From Serratia ficaria (GTDB lineage: Bacteria > Pseudomonadota > Gammaproteobacteria > Enterobacterales > Enterobacteriaceae): 64,000 bases of DNA. Made by a program: the position numbers and the translations under genes. Of this stretch, positions 1 to 8,898 are shown in pieces. Below the pieces are notes generated by a model, which saw only the letters and a program-made list of their open reading frames with translations, did not search any database and had not been told where the DNA came from. The stretch is from contig NZ_LT906479.1 in the NCBI RefSeq assembly GCF_900187015.1, positions 1,302,001 through 1,366,000 on the forward strand. The letters run 5' to 3'. Each line of letters opens with the position of its first letter. Position 1 is the first letter of the stretch.

Positions 1-146
1 CCGACGTCAATAACCTGGGCGGTTCGGTGGGCCTGCTGGTGCAAACGCCGGCCGACGCCGGGGTGGACGAAATGCTGTCTGGCGATCTGGATACCGCCAG
101 GCTTTATGGCCAGCGCGTTGCGGGTTTCGCCGCCAAGCTGGCGTGA
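1..146 (+). CDS. 3' end of a flavodoxin-family / NAD(P)H-dependent oxidoreductase gene
   Basis: Only the last 48 codons are inside the window, read in the frame starting at base 3 and ending in TGA at 144-146. The peptide has an N-N-L-G-G-S-V-G-L-L motif followed by an acidic stretch and ends D-T-A-R-L-Y-G-Q-R-V-A-G-F. This pattern is typical of the C-terminus of flavodoxin-like FMN-binding reductases of the WrbA or NADPH-dependent FMN reductase type. The catalytic and FMN-phosphate-binding parts lie outside the window, so the exact subfamily cannot be told. No terminator directly follows the stop; the nearest lies near 300. Confidence 0.45.
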   Translation, partial: DVNNLGGSVGLLVQTPADAGVDEMLSGDLDTARLYGQRVAGFAAKLA

Positions 147-299
147 TGCCGCTCCCCTCATCCGCCGCGATGGGGGGAATATTCCCAGAGGTTTTCCTCG
201 CCCGGGCCTCCCGCCGTTCATTTTTTCTGCACAATTGGCGCGTATATTGCGATGTGTTATTAGCCCGCTTGGGCTAACACTGCATTTCGTACGAATATT

Positions 300-323
300 C
301 CCGGTTCCTAGACCGGGTTTTTT
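300..323 (+). terminator. Intrinsic terminator, rightward
   Basis: A 5-bp stem CCCGG/CCGGG with a short loop is followed by six T residues. It could end the flavodoxin-family transcript or a short RNA starting near 254. Confidence 0.6.
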
Positions 324-420
324 GTTGCTAAGGTTCACTTAAGCCTTTATCGATACACTGAACGGCAGCACAGACATGCAATGGCTGTGTCGTCACTGTC
401 AATTTGCTGTTGTTCAAGCA

Positions 421-445
421 AGCCCGCTCCGTGCGGGCTTTTTTT
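421..445 (+). terminator. Strong intrinsic terminator, rightward
   Basis: A 7-bp GC-rich stem AGCCCGC/GCGGGCT with a 5-base loop runs into a run of T. No gene lies between it and the previous terminator, so it would end a non-coding transcript of roughly 90 bases. Confidence 0.65.
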
Positions 446-782
446 GCTTCCAATTGCGCTGGCGAGTCAGTTGCAGGAAAATAATAGCCGGCAACCCGAT
501 CAAAACCATAAAGATTAATAACCATTTATTTTTTGTTGTTATTATCTTTGCGCAGGTGCGCCGTCGTTTACGCTATGCTGTCAGAGAAGCTAACCGTATT
601 TTCCGTTATGAGGCTGCGGGTTAAACTTGGGGCGTTATGGCGTAAGAAGATTCCGTTAAATAAAGGTTAATACGTTTTATTATTGATTTGTCTGGCTTTT
701 TTGGTTGAAATCTGGATTGTTCATCCCCTCATGATGCCGGGCGAGAGAGTATGCATATTATTATTCTGGTTATTATCAATAT

Positions 783-2243
783 ATGGGCACGGCGATGAGC
801 GCCAGAATAAATGCCAAACATGGCTTGCCGGTCACCGTCCAGCTGATCAATCTTTTCATGCTGGCCTTTTTGCTTTCTCTGCTGGGTATACTTACCCGGC
901 CAATAGGTTCGCTTTCCTTGTTTTGGCCGGTGAATACTATTCTGCTCGGCCTGCTACTGCGCAAACCCGCTTACGCCACGCCCCTGGGGTGGCTGACCAC
1001 CTATTTGGGCATGATCGCCGCCGATCTCAGCGCCGGCGAAGGGCTGGCTTTGGCGATGTGGCTGAACGCCTGCAACATGTCGCTGATCGCCACCGGCTAC
1101 GGCATCATGCTGATGCTGCCGCAGTCGCAGCGGCGGATGGGCAAGCCCCAGGCGATACTCTATATGTTCAGCGCCAGCCTGGCCGGCGCGGCGGTGGCGT
1201 CGACGCTGTCGATACTGCGCAACGACAGCCTGTACAACAACACCGTGGCCGTCGCCTGGCTGGCGTGGTTCAGCGAGCAGTTTTCCACCAACCTGCTGTT
1301 GCTGCCGGTGATCCTGGCGGCGCCGCGGCTGAAACAGCTGCTGAGCCTGCAGATAAACTGGCGGCTGCGCGCCGGCATGCCGCTGCTGGCGCTGTTGCTG
1401 TCCCTGGTGTTCAGCGTGTATATCGGCGGCCCCGGCGCTATCGCGTTCCCCATTCCGGCGCTGCTGTGGTGCGCGGTGCGCTACCAGCTGTTTACCGTAA
1501 CGCTGCTGACGTTACTGACCGGCATGACCGAGATCAGCAGCATCTCGGCCAATCTGATGCTGTATGAAACGCCGAACAACCACAATGCCTTCCTCGATAC
1601 CCTGATGTCCGCCCGGCTGGGGATCGCCATGCTGGTGATGGGGCCGCTGATCCTCGCCAGCTCCATCGCCGGCAACCGCAAACTGATGCGGCGGCTGGAG
1701 CACAGCGCCAATCACGATTTTTTGACCGGGGTATTGTCGCGCAGCGCGCTGACGCGCAAGGCCGGCGAATTGCTGGAGCATAAGCACCGGTCCAAAGAGG
1801 CGGTTTCGCTGCTGTTGATCGATATCGATCACTTCAAGCTGATTAACGACACCCATGGCCATGTGCTCGGCGATCAGGTGCTGGCGTCGTTCGCCCATAT
1901 CGTGCGGCGCGAGCTGCGGCACGATCAGCTGTTCGGCCGGCTGGGCGGCGAGGAGTTCGCCATCATGCTGCCGCGCGCATTGGCGGCGCAGGGCGTGGCG
2001 TTGGGCGAACATTTGCGCCAGCTGGTGGAAAAGGCCGATCTGCTGCCGGGCGGCAAAGCGCCGCAGAAGATCACCATCAGCGTCGGCGTCGCCAGCCTGG
2101 CGATGAACGAGGTGAAGTCGCTGGAGCAGCTGATGAATATGGCGGATATCGCGCTTTATCGCGCCAAGACGCAGGGGCGCAACCGGGTGGAGTCGTTCAA
2201 CGTGGTGAGCGGCAACAGCGTCGGGCACATCATGTTCCGCTAA
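783..2243 (+). CDS. MASE1-GGDEF membrane diguanylate cyclase
   Basis: The 486-residue protein has about 300 hydrophobic N-terminal residues with eight or so membrane spans, fitting a MASE1 sensor, followed by a GGDEF domain (about 320-475). The active-site motif GGEEF is at residues 388-392 and the metal-binding I-D-I-D-H-F segment is intact, so it should make cyclic di-GMP from two GTP at the inner membrane. The residues before GGEEF read R-H-D-Q rather than RxxD, so the usual product-inhibition site looks absent. ATG at 783 was chosen; ATG at 795 is also possible and neither has a strong ribosome site. The signal it senses is unknown. Confidence 0.85.
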   Translation: MGTAMSARINAKHGLPVTVQLINLFMLAFLLSLLGILTRPIGSLSLFWPVNTILLGLLLRKPAYATPLGWLTTYLGMIAADLSAGEGLALAMWLNACNMSLIATGYGIMLMLPQSQRRMGKPQAILYMFSASLAGAAVASTLSILRNDSLYNNTVAVAWLAWFSEQFSTNLLLLPVILAAPRLKQLLSLQINWRLRAGMPLLALLLSLVFSVYIGGPGAIAFPIPALLWCAVRYQLFTVTLLTLLTGMTEISSISANLMLYETPNNHNAFLDTLMSARLGIAMLVMGPLILASSIAGNRKLMRRLEHSANHDFLTGVLSRSALTRKAGELLEHKHRSKEAVSLLLIDIDHFKLINDTHGHVLGDQVLASFAHIVRRELRHDQLFGRLGGEEFAIMLPRALAAQGVALGEHLRQLVEKADLLPGGKAPQKITISVGVASLAMNEVKSLEQLMNMADIALYRAKTQGRNRVESFNVVSGNSVGHIMFR

Positions 2244-2248
2244 GCGCT

Positions 2249-2410
2249 TTAACCCTGTCGGGGTTCGAATTCGGCGCCGCAGTTAGGGCAGATCAGCATG
2301 ACTTTCTGCTGCAGCGTCGCGCATTTCTGGTGGGTGACGTAGGCGCATTTGGGGCAGGCGATTTGGGTGGAGCGGTTGATAAAGCCTTTAACGCTAGGGG
2401 TGTCAGACAT
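2249..2410 (-). CDS. Small zinc-ribbon protein (YnfU-like)
   Basis: This 53-residue protein contains two Cys pairs, C-P-K-C and C-P-N-C, about 20 residues apart, the usual layout of a zinc ribbon. It ends E-F-E-P-R. The start at 2410 (M-S-D-T-P) is preferred over an upstream in-frame codon at 2440 because the extra residues look non-coding and M-S-D is a typical N-terminus. It resembles small enterobacterial zinc-binding proteins of the YnfU type, which often lie near cold-shock genes. Its function is unknown. It converges on the diguanylate cyclase gene with a 5-base gap. Confidence 0.6.
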   Translation of the reverse strand: MSDTPSVKGFINRSTQIACPKCAYVTHQKCATLQQKVMLICPNCGAEFEPRQG

Positions 2411-2491
2411 ATCGGCGGCCTGTGTCAGGTGAAAACCCACGCTAACACAGGCAGTATCAAATAGCCCCGATTGTTTTTTATACCGACGGGC

Positions 2492-2977
2492 TTACAGGCT
2501 TTTCAGCGCTTTGACGGTTTCGTCCATATCGATCTCATGCTCGGAGAAGGTATGGGTCGCATTCTGGAAGGTGGTGATGGTCAGCATGCGCAGCGTCTGC
2601 ATGGCCTGTGGCGCGTCTTCGGACTGCGGGCGAATGCGGTTCATCAACAGGCCTACCGACAGCACGGTGTTTTCCTTGTCCACCTCGGCCTTCACCGGCA
2701 CTTCCCTGGTGAAGGTATTGAAGGACTTGATGCTGGAAATCTTGATTCTTTCGTTGGCGATGATGATGTATTTGCTCGCGGCCAGCACTTTAACCGCATA
2801 GGCGGAGGGGCCCTTGGTGTTGTTGGTCGGTTCGAAGGTCACCGCTGCGTTTTTCTTGATCAGCTCTGGGTTCTGCACTTTAATCACGTGAAAGTAACGA
2901 TTTTCCCCGTTCTCGTCGGTAATGAAGCCGAAGCCTTTGTCTTCAAAAAAAGTCGTTATCTTGCCGTTCATCGTCAT
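2492..2977 (-). CDS. Cold-shock-domain protein with unknown C-terminal domain
   Basis: The first 66 residues or so form a cold-shock nucleic-acid-binding fold. G-K-I-T-T-F-F-E-D-K-G-F-G-F-I is the RNP1-like strand, and F-H-V stands where classical Csps have the RNP2 motif V-F-V-H-F. Residues 70-161 match no family I know; they are charged, with alternating strand-like and helical stretches, and end in E-T-V-K-A-L-K-S-L. At 161 residues it is more than twice the length of CspA proteins. The start ATG at 2977 is followed two codons later by another ATG, so the true start could be either. It may bind RNA or single-stranded DNA. Confidence 0.7.
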   Translation of the reverse strand: MTMNGKITTFFEDKGFGFITDENGENRYFHVIKVQNPELIKKNAAVTFEPTNNTKGPSAYAVKVLAASKYIIIANERIKISSIKSFNTFTREVPVKAEVDKENTVLSVGLLMNRIRPQSEDAPQAMQTLRMLTITTFQNATHTFSEHEIDMDETVKALKSL

Positions 2978-3218
2978 TCTCGTAGGTTCGTTCGATACAA
3001 TATTTATGCTGCCTATGATAGCGCGGAATGCCCGTCAGCGACAGATTGCGCGCAGCGGCATTTGATCATGCGATAACGGCATTTAACGGGGTTTCCGCCA
3101 CAGGCTATTTTTCATCCTGATTTCATTCAATGCTGAAAGGGAAAATCGATGGGAATACGCCGCTGAAAAACGCCGCTTCGCGGTCTAATCTGCCGGGGCG
3201 CTGCGGCGCCCCCGCCGG

Positions 3219-4046
3219 TTACAGCACTTTGTTGAGGAAATTGACGGTGCGCTGGTGCTGCGGGTGGTTCAATACCTGGCGGGCGTCGCCCTGTTCGACC
3301 ACCTGACCGTCGACCATAAACACCACCCGATCCGCCGCCTCGCGCGCAAAGCCGATCTCATGCGTCACCACCACCAGGGTAACCCCCAGATCCGCCAACC
3401 CCTTGATCACGTCCAGCACTTCACCGACCAGCTCGGGATCGAGCGCCGAAGTCGGCTCGTCAAACAGGATCACCTTCGGGTTCAGCGCCAGCGCGCGCGC
3501 GATGGCGATGCGCTGCTGCTGGCCGCCGGACAGATGGCGCGGATAGGCGTCCGCCTTGTGGCGCAGGCCGACGGTGTCCAGCAATTCATAAGCCACCTCT
3601 TTCGCCCGTTCGCGGCGGTGGATCTTATGCACTACTGGCGCTTCGATAATGTTCTCCAGCACCGTCAGGTGCGGAAACAGGTTAAAGTTCTGGAATACGT
3701 AACCGACGTTGATGCGCTGGCGGAGGATGGCCTTTTCCTTCAGCTCGTACAGCCGATCCCCCTTGCGGCGGTAGCCGACGTAGTCGCCGTCGATGCGGAT
3801 AAAGCCTTCGTCGACGCGCTCCAGGTGATTGATCGCCCGCAACAGGGTCGACTTGCCGGAGCCGGAGGGGCCGAGGATCACCGTTACCGTGCCCGGCTGC
3901 AGCGTCAGGCTGACGTCGTCCAGCGCCTTGTGCTTGCCGAAATACTTGCTCACGTTGCTGATTTCAATCAGGCCGCGCGCCGGCACCGGGTTGACGTGGC
4001 GCACCGGTTGTTCGCGTAATGCATAATAATCAATGGCTTCAGACAT
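3219..4046 (-). CDS. Polar amino acid ABC transporter, ATPase subunit (YxeO-like)
   Basis: This 275-residue ATPase has Walker [10 protein letters not shown] at 59-67, the signature LSGGQQQR at 172-179 and Walker B ILFDEP at 193-198, with D-loop and H-loop as in the GlnQ/TcyN family. It has about 25 extra N-terminal residues compared with GltL. It powers the permease encoded 10 bases upstream. AGGAGA sits at good spacing before the ATG. It is the last gene of a leftward operon with a GNAT protein, a flavin monooxygenase and an M20 amidohydrolase. That context suggests uptake of a cystine-like or S-modified cysteine compound. A GC-rich hairpin at about 3195-3212 follows. Confidence 0.85.
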   Translation of the reverse strand: MSEAIDYYALREQPVRHVNPVPARGLIEISNVSKYFGKHKALDDVSLTLQPGTVTVILGPSGSGKSTLLRAINHLERVDEGFIRIDGDYVGYRRKGDRLYELKEKAILRQRINVGYVFQNFNLFPHLTVLENIIEAPVVHKIHRRERAKEVAYELLDTVGLRHKADAYPRHLSGGQQQRIAIARALALNPKVILFDEPTSALDPELVGEVLDVIKGLADLGVTLVVVTHEIGFAREAADRVVFMVDGQVVEQGDARQVLNHPQHQRTVNFLNKVL

Positions 4047-4056
4047 AGAGACTCTC

Positions 4057-4944
4057 CTAACGTTTTAGCCAGCCGGCCAGACGCTGCCACGGCGTCGGCG
4101 GCAATTCGCGCACTGCGCCCCGGGCAAAGTAGCGTTCGATGTAATATTGGATCACCGACAGCGCGGTGGTGATGAACAGGTACCAAACGGTGGCGACCAT
4201 CAGCAGCGGTATCACCTGTTGGGTGCGGTTATAGATAACCTGAATGGTGTAAAACAGTTCCGGCAGCGCCAGCACGTAGACGATCGAGGTGCCCTTCGCC
4301 AGGCTGATGATTTCGTTGAAGCCGGTCGGGATGATTGAGCGCAGCGCCTGCGGCAAAATGATGCGGAAGGTTCGGCGATAGCCGGGCAGGCCGAGCGCCG
4401 CCGCCGCTTCGTGCTGGCCGTAATCCACCCCGAGAATGCCGCCGCGGATGATCTCGGCGGTGTAAGCCGATTGCACCAGGGTCAGGCCCAGCACCGCGAC
4501 GGAAAACTGGCCGAGAATATCAATGGTCGGGTAGCTGGCGAACGCCAGCGAGGTAAAGGGGATACCCAGTGAGATAGAATCGTACAGGTATGAAAAGTTG
4601 TACAGAATGATCAGCACCAGGATCAGCGGCAGCGAGCGGAACAGCCAGATATAGCCCCAGGCCAGCGAGGCCAGCAGGTAAGATCGCGACAGCCGCGCCA
4701 GCGCCAACAGGGTGCCGAAGATGATGCTGAACAGCGTGCCGAGCAGCGTTAGCAACAAGGTTTGCCCCAGCCCGGAGAGCACTGCGGGGGCGAAGAACCA
4801 CTCGGCGAATACCGGCCATTCCCAACGTTCGTTGGCCGCTACCGATTGTATTATCGCCGCCAGAATAAACAGCGAAAACAGCGCGCCCACCAGCCGCAGC
4901 GGGTAGCGTGCGGGCACCACTTTCAATACTTCTTGTTTGGACAT
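4057..4944 (-). CDS. Polar amino acid ABC transporter, permease subunit (YxeN-like)
   Basis: The 295-residue protein has several membrane spans and the conserved cytoplasmic loop E-A-A-A-A-L-G-L-P followed by I-I-L-P-Q-A-L-R, the ATPase-coupling EAA motif of HisMQ-type permeases. A first span near residues 17-36 is followed by a periplasmic stretch before the main core. Only one permease gene is present, so the channel is probably a homodimer. AGGAGAA lies just upstream of the ATG. No substrate-binding protein is encoded in this operon, so one must come from elsewhere. Confidence 0.85.
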   Translation of the reverse strand: MSKQEVLKVVPARYPLRLVGALFSLFILAAIIQSVAANERWEWPVFAEWFFAPAVLSGLGQTLLLTLLGTLFSIIFGTLLALARLSRSYLLASLAWGYIWLFRSLPLILVLIILYNFSYLYDSISLGIPFTSLAFASYPTIDILGQFSVAVLGLTLVQSAYTAEIIRGGILGVDYGQHEAAAALGLPGYRRTFRIILPQALRSIIPTGFNEIISLAKGTSIVYVLALPELFYTIQVIYNRTQQVIPLLMVATVWYLFITTALSVIQYYIERYFARGAVRELPPTPWQRLAGWLKR

Positions 4945-4974
4945 CTCAATTCTCCTGAAACAGATAACGGGGCC

Positions 4975-5508
4975 TTAGGCGATCTTCCTCTCGGACGCGC
5001 AACAGAGCGCGTCCTCTGTTATCAGGTTTTTGCGAAACGGCAGCCGGCCATCGTAGGGCGGGCGGCTGTAGATCTCGCTGTCGATGCTCGGGTCAAACTG
5101 CGGCTGATAACCGTTGTTCAGATAGAGGCCCACCGCCTCGGGCTGGCGAAAGCCGGTGGTCAGATAAAGCTGGCGGTAGCCTTGCCCGAGCGCCAGCGTT
5201 TCCAGCTGCTGCAGCACCCGCTGCGCCAGCCCCTGGCGGCGCAGATCGCTGCGCGTCCAGATGCGCTTCAGTTCGGCGGTTTGCGGGTCATAGCGTTTGA
5301 AAGCGCCCATGGCGATCGGCGCGCCGCCGCGCAGCAGCACGATAAAGGCACCCTGCGGCGGGGCGTACAGGTCGAGCGATTCCTGCTCCTGGTCACCGAA
5401 ATAGTCACCGTAGCGCCGGCGATATTCGCCGAACAACCCCTCAATCACCGGCGCGATCAGCGGATCGTCCGGCAGCGTCTGAATAAAAACGTCATTAGCC
5501 ATCGACAT
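4975..5508 (-). CDS. GNAT N-acetyltransferase (YxeL/SnaB-like)
   Basis: This 177-residue protein has a GNAT fold with the acetyl-CoA pyrophosphate loop near R-R-Q-G-L-A-Q-R and the later L-Y-L-T-T-G-F segment. In the Bacillus yxe and ytm/snd operons an acetyltransferase of this kind N-acetylates an S-modified cysteine, the monooxygenase cleaves the C-S bond and an M20 enzyme removes the acetyl group. The gene order here supports that role, but substrate specificity cannot be read from sequence. The start at 5508 has AGGGGA at good spacing. It lies between the permease and monooxygenase genes in the same leftward operon. Confidence 0.75.
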   Translation of the reverse strand: MSMANDVFIQTLPDDPLIAPVIEGLFGEYRRRYGDYFGDQEQESLDLYAPPQGAFIVLLRGGAPIAMGAFKRYDPQTAELKRIWTRSDLRRQGLAQRVLQQLETLALGQGYRQLYLTTGFRQPEAVGLYLNNGYQPQFDPSIDSEIYSRPPYDGRLPFRKNLITEDALCCASERKIA

Positions 5509-5592
5509 GTTCCCCTAATCGTCCAGCGCAGCCGGCAATACCGTGGCGGTAAAGGTTCTCTGCATAGCGGATATCCCCGAAAAATATTCTTA

Positions 5593-6918
5593 TTATTGGG
5601 TAAAGCGGTTCAGCGGCTGTTTCAGCCCAAGGTGTTCACGCAGCGTCTCGCCGTGATAATCGCTGCGAAACAGGCCGCGCTGCTGCAGGAGCGGCACCAC
5701 CCGATCAACGAAGTGGCCGAACGAATTCGGCGTGCCGCCGCTGATGATAAAGCCGTCGGCGGCCCGGCCGTCGAACCAGCTCTGCAGGCCGTCCGCCACC
5801 GCCTCCGGCGTGCCGCCGAATACCGGGCGCGGCGAAGCGGCTTCCAGCGCCACTTGGCGCAGGGTCAGATTGCGCTCGCGCGCATTGCGCTTGATGGCGT
5901 CGGTGGTGCTGCGGAAGCTGTTCTGCCCCAGCTCGCCGATATCCGGAAAAGGCTCATCCAGCGGGTGGCGAGAGAAATCGTAATGTTCGAAGTAACGGCC
6001 GAGGTAGTTGAGGGCGTTCTCGATGCTGACCAGGCGGGCGGTCTCCCAATATTGGCGCTCGACGTCTTCCTGGTCGTCGCCGACGATCACGCTGACCCCC
6101 TGGAAGATGCGCAGGTCGTCCGGTTCGCGCCCCTGTTCCGCCAGTTGGCGCTTCACATCCTGATAAAACGCCTGCGCCAGTTCGCGGGTTTCATGATGCG
6201 TGAAAATGGCGTCGGCATGTGCGGCCGCCAACCGTTTGCCGTCTTCGGAGGCGCCGGCCTGAAACAGGATAGGGCGGCCCTGCGGGGTGCGGCCAATGTT
6301 CAGCGGCCCCTGCACCGAGAAAAACTCGCCCTGATGATTCAGGGTATGCAGCTTGCCGGCGCGGAAAAATTCGCCGCTGGTTTTGTCGCGAACGAAGGCG
6401 TCGTTTTCCCAGGAATCCCACAGCCCTTTGGCGACGTCGAGGAATTCGCCGGCGATGCGGTAACGCAGGCTGTGCTCCGGATGCGCGTCGCGCGAGAAGT
6501 TTTTGGCCGATCCTTCCAGCGGCGAGGTCACCACGTTCCAGCCGGCGCGCCCCTTGCTCAGGTGATCCAGGCTGGCGAACTGGCGGGCCACGGTAAAGGG
6601 ATCGCTGTAGGAGGTGGACAGGGTGCCGACCAGGCCGATTTTATCGGTGGCGGCGGACAGCGCGGCCAGCAGGGTCAGCGGTTCGAATCGGTTAAGAAAA
6701 TGCGGAATGGACTTCTCGTTAATATATAACCCGTCGGCCACGAACACGAAGTCGAATTTACCCTGTTCGGCCTTTTTAGCCGCAGCGATATTAAAATCGA
6801 GATTAATGCTGGCGTCGGCGGTGGCGTCCGGGTGCCGCCAGGCGGACATATTTCCCGATGCGCCATGCAGAATGGCGCCAAGGCGAAGTTGCCGTTGGGG
6901 GTTAGCGCTGTTGCTCAT
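5593..6918 (-). CDS. Flavin-dependent monooxygenase, NtaA/SnaA/DszA family (YxeK-like)
   Basis: The 441-residue protein has the features of the bacterial-luciferase-like monooxygenase family that uses reduced FMN: an N-terminal L-G-A-I-L-H-G strand, [22 protein letters not shown] and the [12 protein letters not shown] stretch. Such enzymes in the yxe and snd operons oxidise N-acetyl-S-modified cysteine and release the S-substituent. Two ATG codons compete. The inner one at 6918 (M-S-N-S-A-N) has AGGA about 8 bases upstream, while the outer one at 6927 has no spacing for a ribosome site, so 6918 was chosen. It needs a separate FMN reductase, not encoded next door. Confidence 0.8.
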   Translation of the reverse strand: MSNSANPQRQLRLGAILHGASGNMSAWRHPDATADASINLDFNIAAAKKAEQGKFDFVFVADGLYINEKSIPHFLNRFEPLTLLAALSAATDKIGLVGTLSTSYSDPFTVARQFASLDHLSKGRAGWNVVTSPLEGSAKNFSRDAHPEHSLRYRIAGEFLDVAKGLWDSWENDAFVRDKTSGEFFRAGKLHTLNHQGEFFSVQGPLNIGRTPQGRPILFQAGASEDGKRLAAAHADAIFTHHETRELAQAFYQDVKRQLAEQGREPDDLRIFQGVSVIVGDDQEDVERQYWETARLVSIENALNYLGRYFEHYDFSRHPLDEPFPDIGELGQNSFRSTTDAIKRNARERNLTLRQVALEAASPRPVFGGTPEAVADGLQSWFDGRAADGFIISGGTPNSFGHFVDRVVPLLQQRGLFRSDYHGETLREHLGLKQPLNRFTQ

Positions 6919-7106
6919 TGCTTTCATCCTGTAATGCGCCGCAGGGGCGCGCTGCGTCTGATGTCAACACTATTGATGAGCGCTGGCGGGATGTAAAACA
7001 ACAAAACAGCATATTCAAATGTTGAAAACAGCAAATATCCAGGCGAAGAAAACAATAAACCCCGGCACGGTATTTACCGCGCCGAGGAAATAATAATTGC
7101 CGATAT

Positions 7107-8273
7107 TCAGGCGTTGCTGGTGGCTTTTTCCGTTACTGTGGCGGTTAATTGCTGCAGCGTACGTTCGGCCAGCAGTTCAAAATATTGCGAAGCCGGGAAG
7201 ATGGCCCGCTCGTCCGGATTGAAACGCGGATGATGCAGGCCGAACTCGCTGGCGGATCCGATGCTGACGAAGACCCCCGGCACGTGATGCAGGTAGAGCG
7301 CGAAGTCTTCCCCGCCCATCTGCAGGTCGGCTTCCTCCACCCGATAGCCGGCTTCGGCGGCGACGGTTTTGCTGAAGGCGGCCCAGCGCGCGTCGTTGAT
7401 GACCGCCGGCGGCCCCGGCTGCCAGCGCAACTCGGCCTGGGCGCCCAGCGAGGCGGCGACGCCGCCGATCACCTGGCGGATTTTTTCCGGCACCTGGCGA
7501 CGCACCGCGTCGCTGTGGGTGCGCACCGTGCCTTCCAGCTCCACGGTTTGCGGCAACACGTTCCAGGTATTGCCGCCTTCGATGCGGGTGACGCTGACCA
7601 CCAGCGACTCGAGGGAGCTGAAGCTGCGGCTCGGCAGCGTTTGCAGTGCGCCGACGATCTGGCCGGCGGTAACGATGGTGTCCACGCCTTGCTCCGGTTT
7701 GGCGGCGTGCGCGCCTTTGCCGGTGATCAGGATCTGGAATCGGTCGACGTTGGCGTAGAACGGCCCGGCGCGGGTGGCGAAGGTGCCGGTGGGCAGCTCC
7801 GGCGCATTGTGCAGGCCGAACACCGCGGCCACGTTATCCAATGCGCCGGCGTCGATCAGGTGCTGCGCGCCGTTGAACGTTTCCTCGGCCGGCTGGAAGA
7901 AGATGCGCACCGTGCCGGGCAGGGTGGCCTCGCGCGCCTTCAGCAGCAGCGCGGCGCCGAGCATCACCGAGGTGTGAAAATCATGTCCGCAGGCGTGCAT
8001 GACGCCGCTGTTTTGCGAGCTGAAGGGCACGCCGGAAATTTCTTCGATCGGCAGGGCGTCAATGTCGCCGCGCAGCGCGATGATCGGTCCCTGGCCGCTG
8101 CCGATCTCCGCCACCACGCCGGTTTTCAGTTCCAGCGGCAGGATGCGGATGCCGGCCTCTTGCAGCCAGCGGGTGATACGGGCGGTGGTGGCGAATTCGC
8201 GGTTGGAAAGTTCCGGGTTCTGATGCAGTTCGCGACGGTAGGCGACAATCTTCTCGGCCAGTTGGCTGGTCAT
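7107..8273 (-). CDS. M20 family amidohydrolase / N-acetyl-cysteine-type deacylase (YxeP/SndA-like)
   Basis: The 388-residue metallopeptidase-fold enzyme carries H-A-C-G-H-D-F-H at 93-100, the metal-binding D-I-D-A-L-P segment, F-Q-P-A-E-E with the catalytic Glu, and a C-terminal M-G-G-E-D-F-A, all standard for the IAA-amino acid hydrolase / N-acyl amino acid deacetylase group. It is the first gene of the leftward operon that continues with the monooxygenase, acetyltransferase and transporter genes. Its likely job is deacetylating the N-acetyl intermediate to free the amino acid. About 190 bases separate it from the monooxygenase gene. Confidence 0.8.
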   Translation of the reverse strand: MTSQLAEKIVAYRRELHQNPELSNREFATTARITRWLQEAGIRILPLELKTGVVAEIGSGQGPIIALRGDIDALPIEEISGVPFSSQNSGVMHACGHDFHTSVMLGAALLLKAREATLPGTVRIFFQPAEETFNGAQHLIDAGALDNVAAVFGLHNAPELPTGTFATRAGPFYANVDRFQILITGKGAHAAKPEQGVDTIVTAGQIVGALQTLPSRSFSSLESLVVSVTRIEGGNTWNVLPQTVELEGTVRTHSDAVRRQVPEKIRQVIGGVAASLGAQAELRWQPGPPAVINDARWAAFSKTVAAEAGYRVEEADLQMGGEDFALYLHHVPGVFVSIGSASEFGLHHPRFNPDERAIFPASQYFELLAERTLQQLTATVTEKATSNA

Positions 8274-8619
8274 AGGCTTGGCTCACAGTGGTAAATAATC
8301 ATTAACCCTAGTGCAGGGCGGGCCGAAGCAAAAAGACCATCTGGTTATATTTCATAGCGATTGCGTCTGCATCGGGCCGTCAATGCGACGTTTGGCGGGG
8401 TGCGACAGGCGTTCGACCGTTGTTTGCCGGCGTTGCCAGTGGATTGGGCTGCTGCGCAAAGCGATGGCAAGCGGTGCGGGCAATTTACAGCGCGCCATAC
8501 GGATTTTTTCACTTTTTATCGGTTTTATGTGATCCAGGTTGTGGACAAAAACCGGCCCAATTGCTGTACTGTAATGGACACACTTCTTGTGTCTTACATT
8601 CACGTTAAAGGTAAGTTTG
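8274..8619. other. Divergent intergenic region of the amidohydrolase operon and cspE
   Basis: This 346-bp region separates the leftward operon from cspE. It must hold both promoters and the cspE leader. I see no clear operator palindrome and no coding sequence, and no strong sigma-70 box could be placed with confidence. Confidence 0.5.
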
Positions 8620-8829
8620 ATGTCTAAGATTAAAGGTAGCGTTAAGTGGTTTAATGAATCCAAAGGTTTCGGCTTCATTACTCCGGAAGATGGTAGCAAG
8701 GACGTTTTCGTTCACTTCTCTGCCATCGCTAGCAATGGTTTCAAAACTCTTGCTGAAGGCCAGCGTGTAGAATTTGAAATCACGAACGGTGCCAAAGGGC
8801 CATCTGCTGCTAACGTTATCGCTATCTAA
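8620..8829 (+). CDS. cspE: Cold-shock-like protein CspE
   Basis: The 69-residue protein is nearly identical to E. coli CspE. It carries the RNP1 motif K-G-F-G-F-I-T and RNP2 V-F-V-H-F-S and ends A-N-V-I-A-I. It is a single-domain RNA and single-stranded DNA chaperone known to melt RNA hairpins, act as an antiterminator and affect chromosome condensation. The ATG at 8620 was chosen over an upstream in-frame ATG at 8587 because it gives the family-standard length and N-terminus M-S-K-I-K-G. Codon use is of the highly expressed type. A strong terminator follows directly. Confidence 0.95.
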   Translation: MSKIKGSVKWFNESKGFGFITPEDGSKDVFVHFSAIASNGFKTLAEGQRVEFEITNGAKGPSAANVIAI

Positions 8830-8850
8830 GCTACAGTAGCCGAAATTCTT

Positions 8851-8879
8851 AAAACCCGCTCACCGAGCGGGTTTTTTAT
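8851..8879 (+). terminator. cspE intrinsic terminator
   Basis: The stem AACCCGCTC/GAGCGGGTT is followed by T residues, and the A-run on its 5' side could let it also act leftward on the converging efflux gene. Confidence 0.85.
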
Positions 8880-8898
8880 TGCCGTTTTTTGCCGCGCC

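Larger units (their letters stand above)
147..782. other. 636-bp gene-free stretch with two intrinsic terminators
   Basis: No convincing coding sequence is visible here. The stretch holds two separate intrinsic terminators (300-323 and 421-445), about 100 bases apart and both pointing rightward. A TATATT box lies at 243-248, and a hairpin TTAGCCC/GGGCTAA follows at about 259-275. This layout would fit one or two short non-coding RNAs ending at about 323 and 445, but I do not recognise the sequence as any named sRNA. The rest, up to 782, is AT-rich and is probably the promoter and leader of the diguanylate cyclase gene. Confidence 0.5.

Noticed and set aside
376..624. 82-residue + strand frame in the first intergenic region
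   Set aside because: It runs through a strong intrinsic terminator and has no ribosome site.
4762..6729. 655-residue open frame on the + strand
   Set aside because: It spans the antisense of three real genes (permease, acetyltransferase, monooxygenase), which a real gene would not do.
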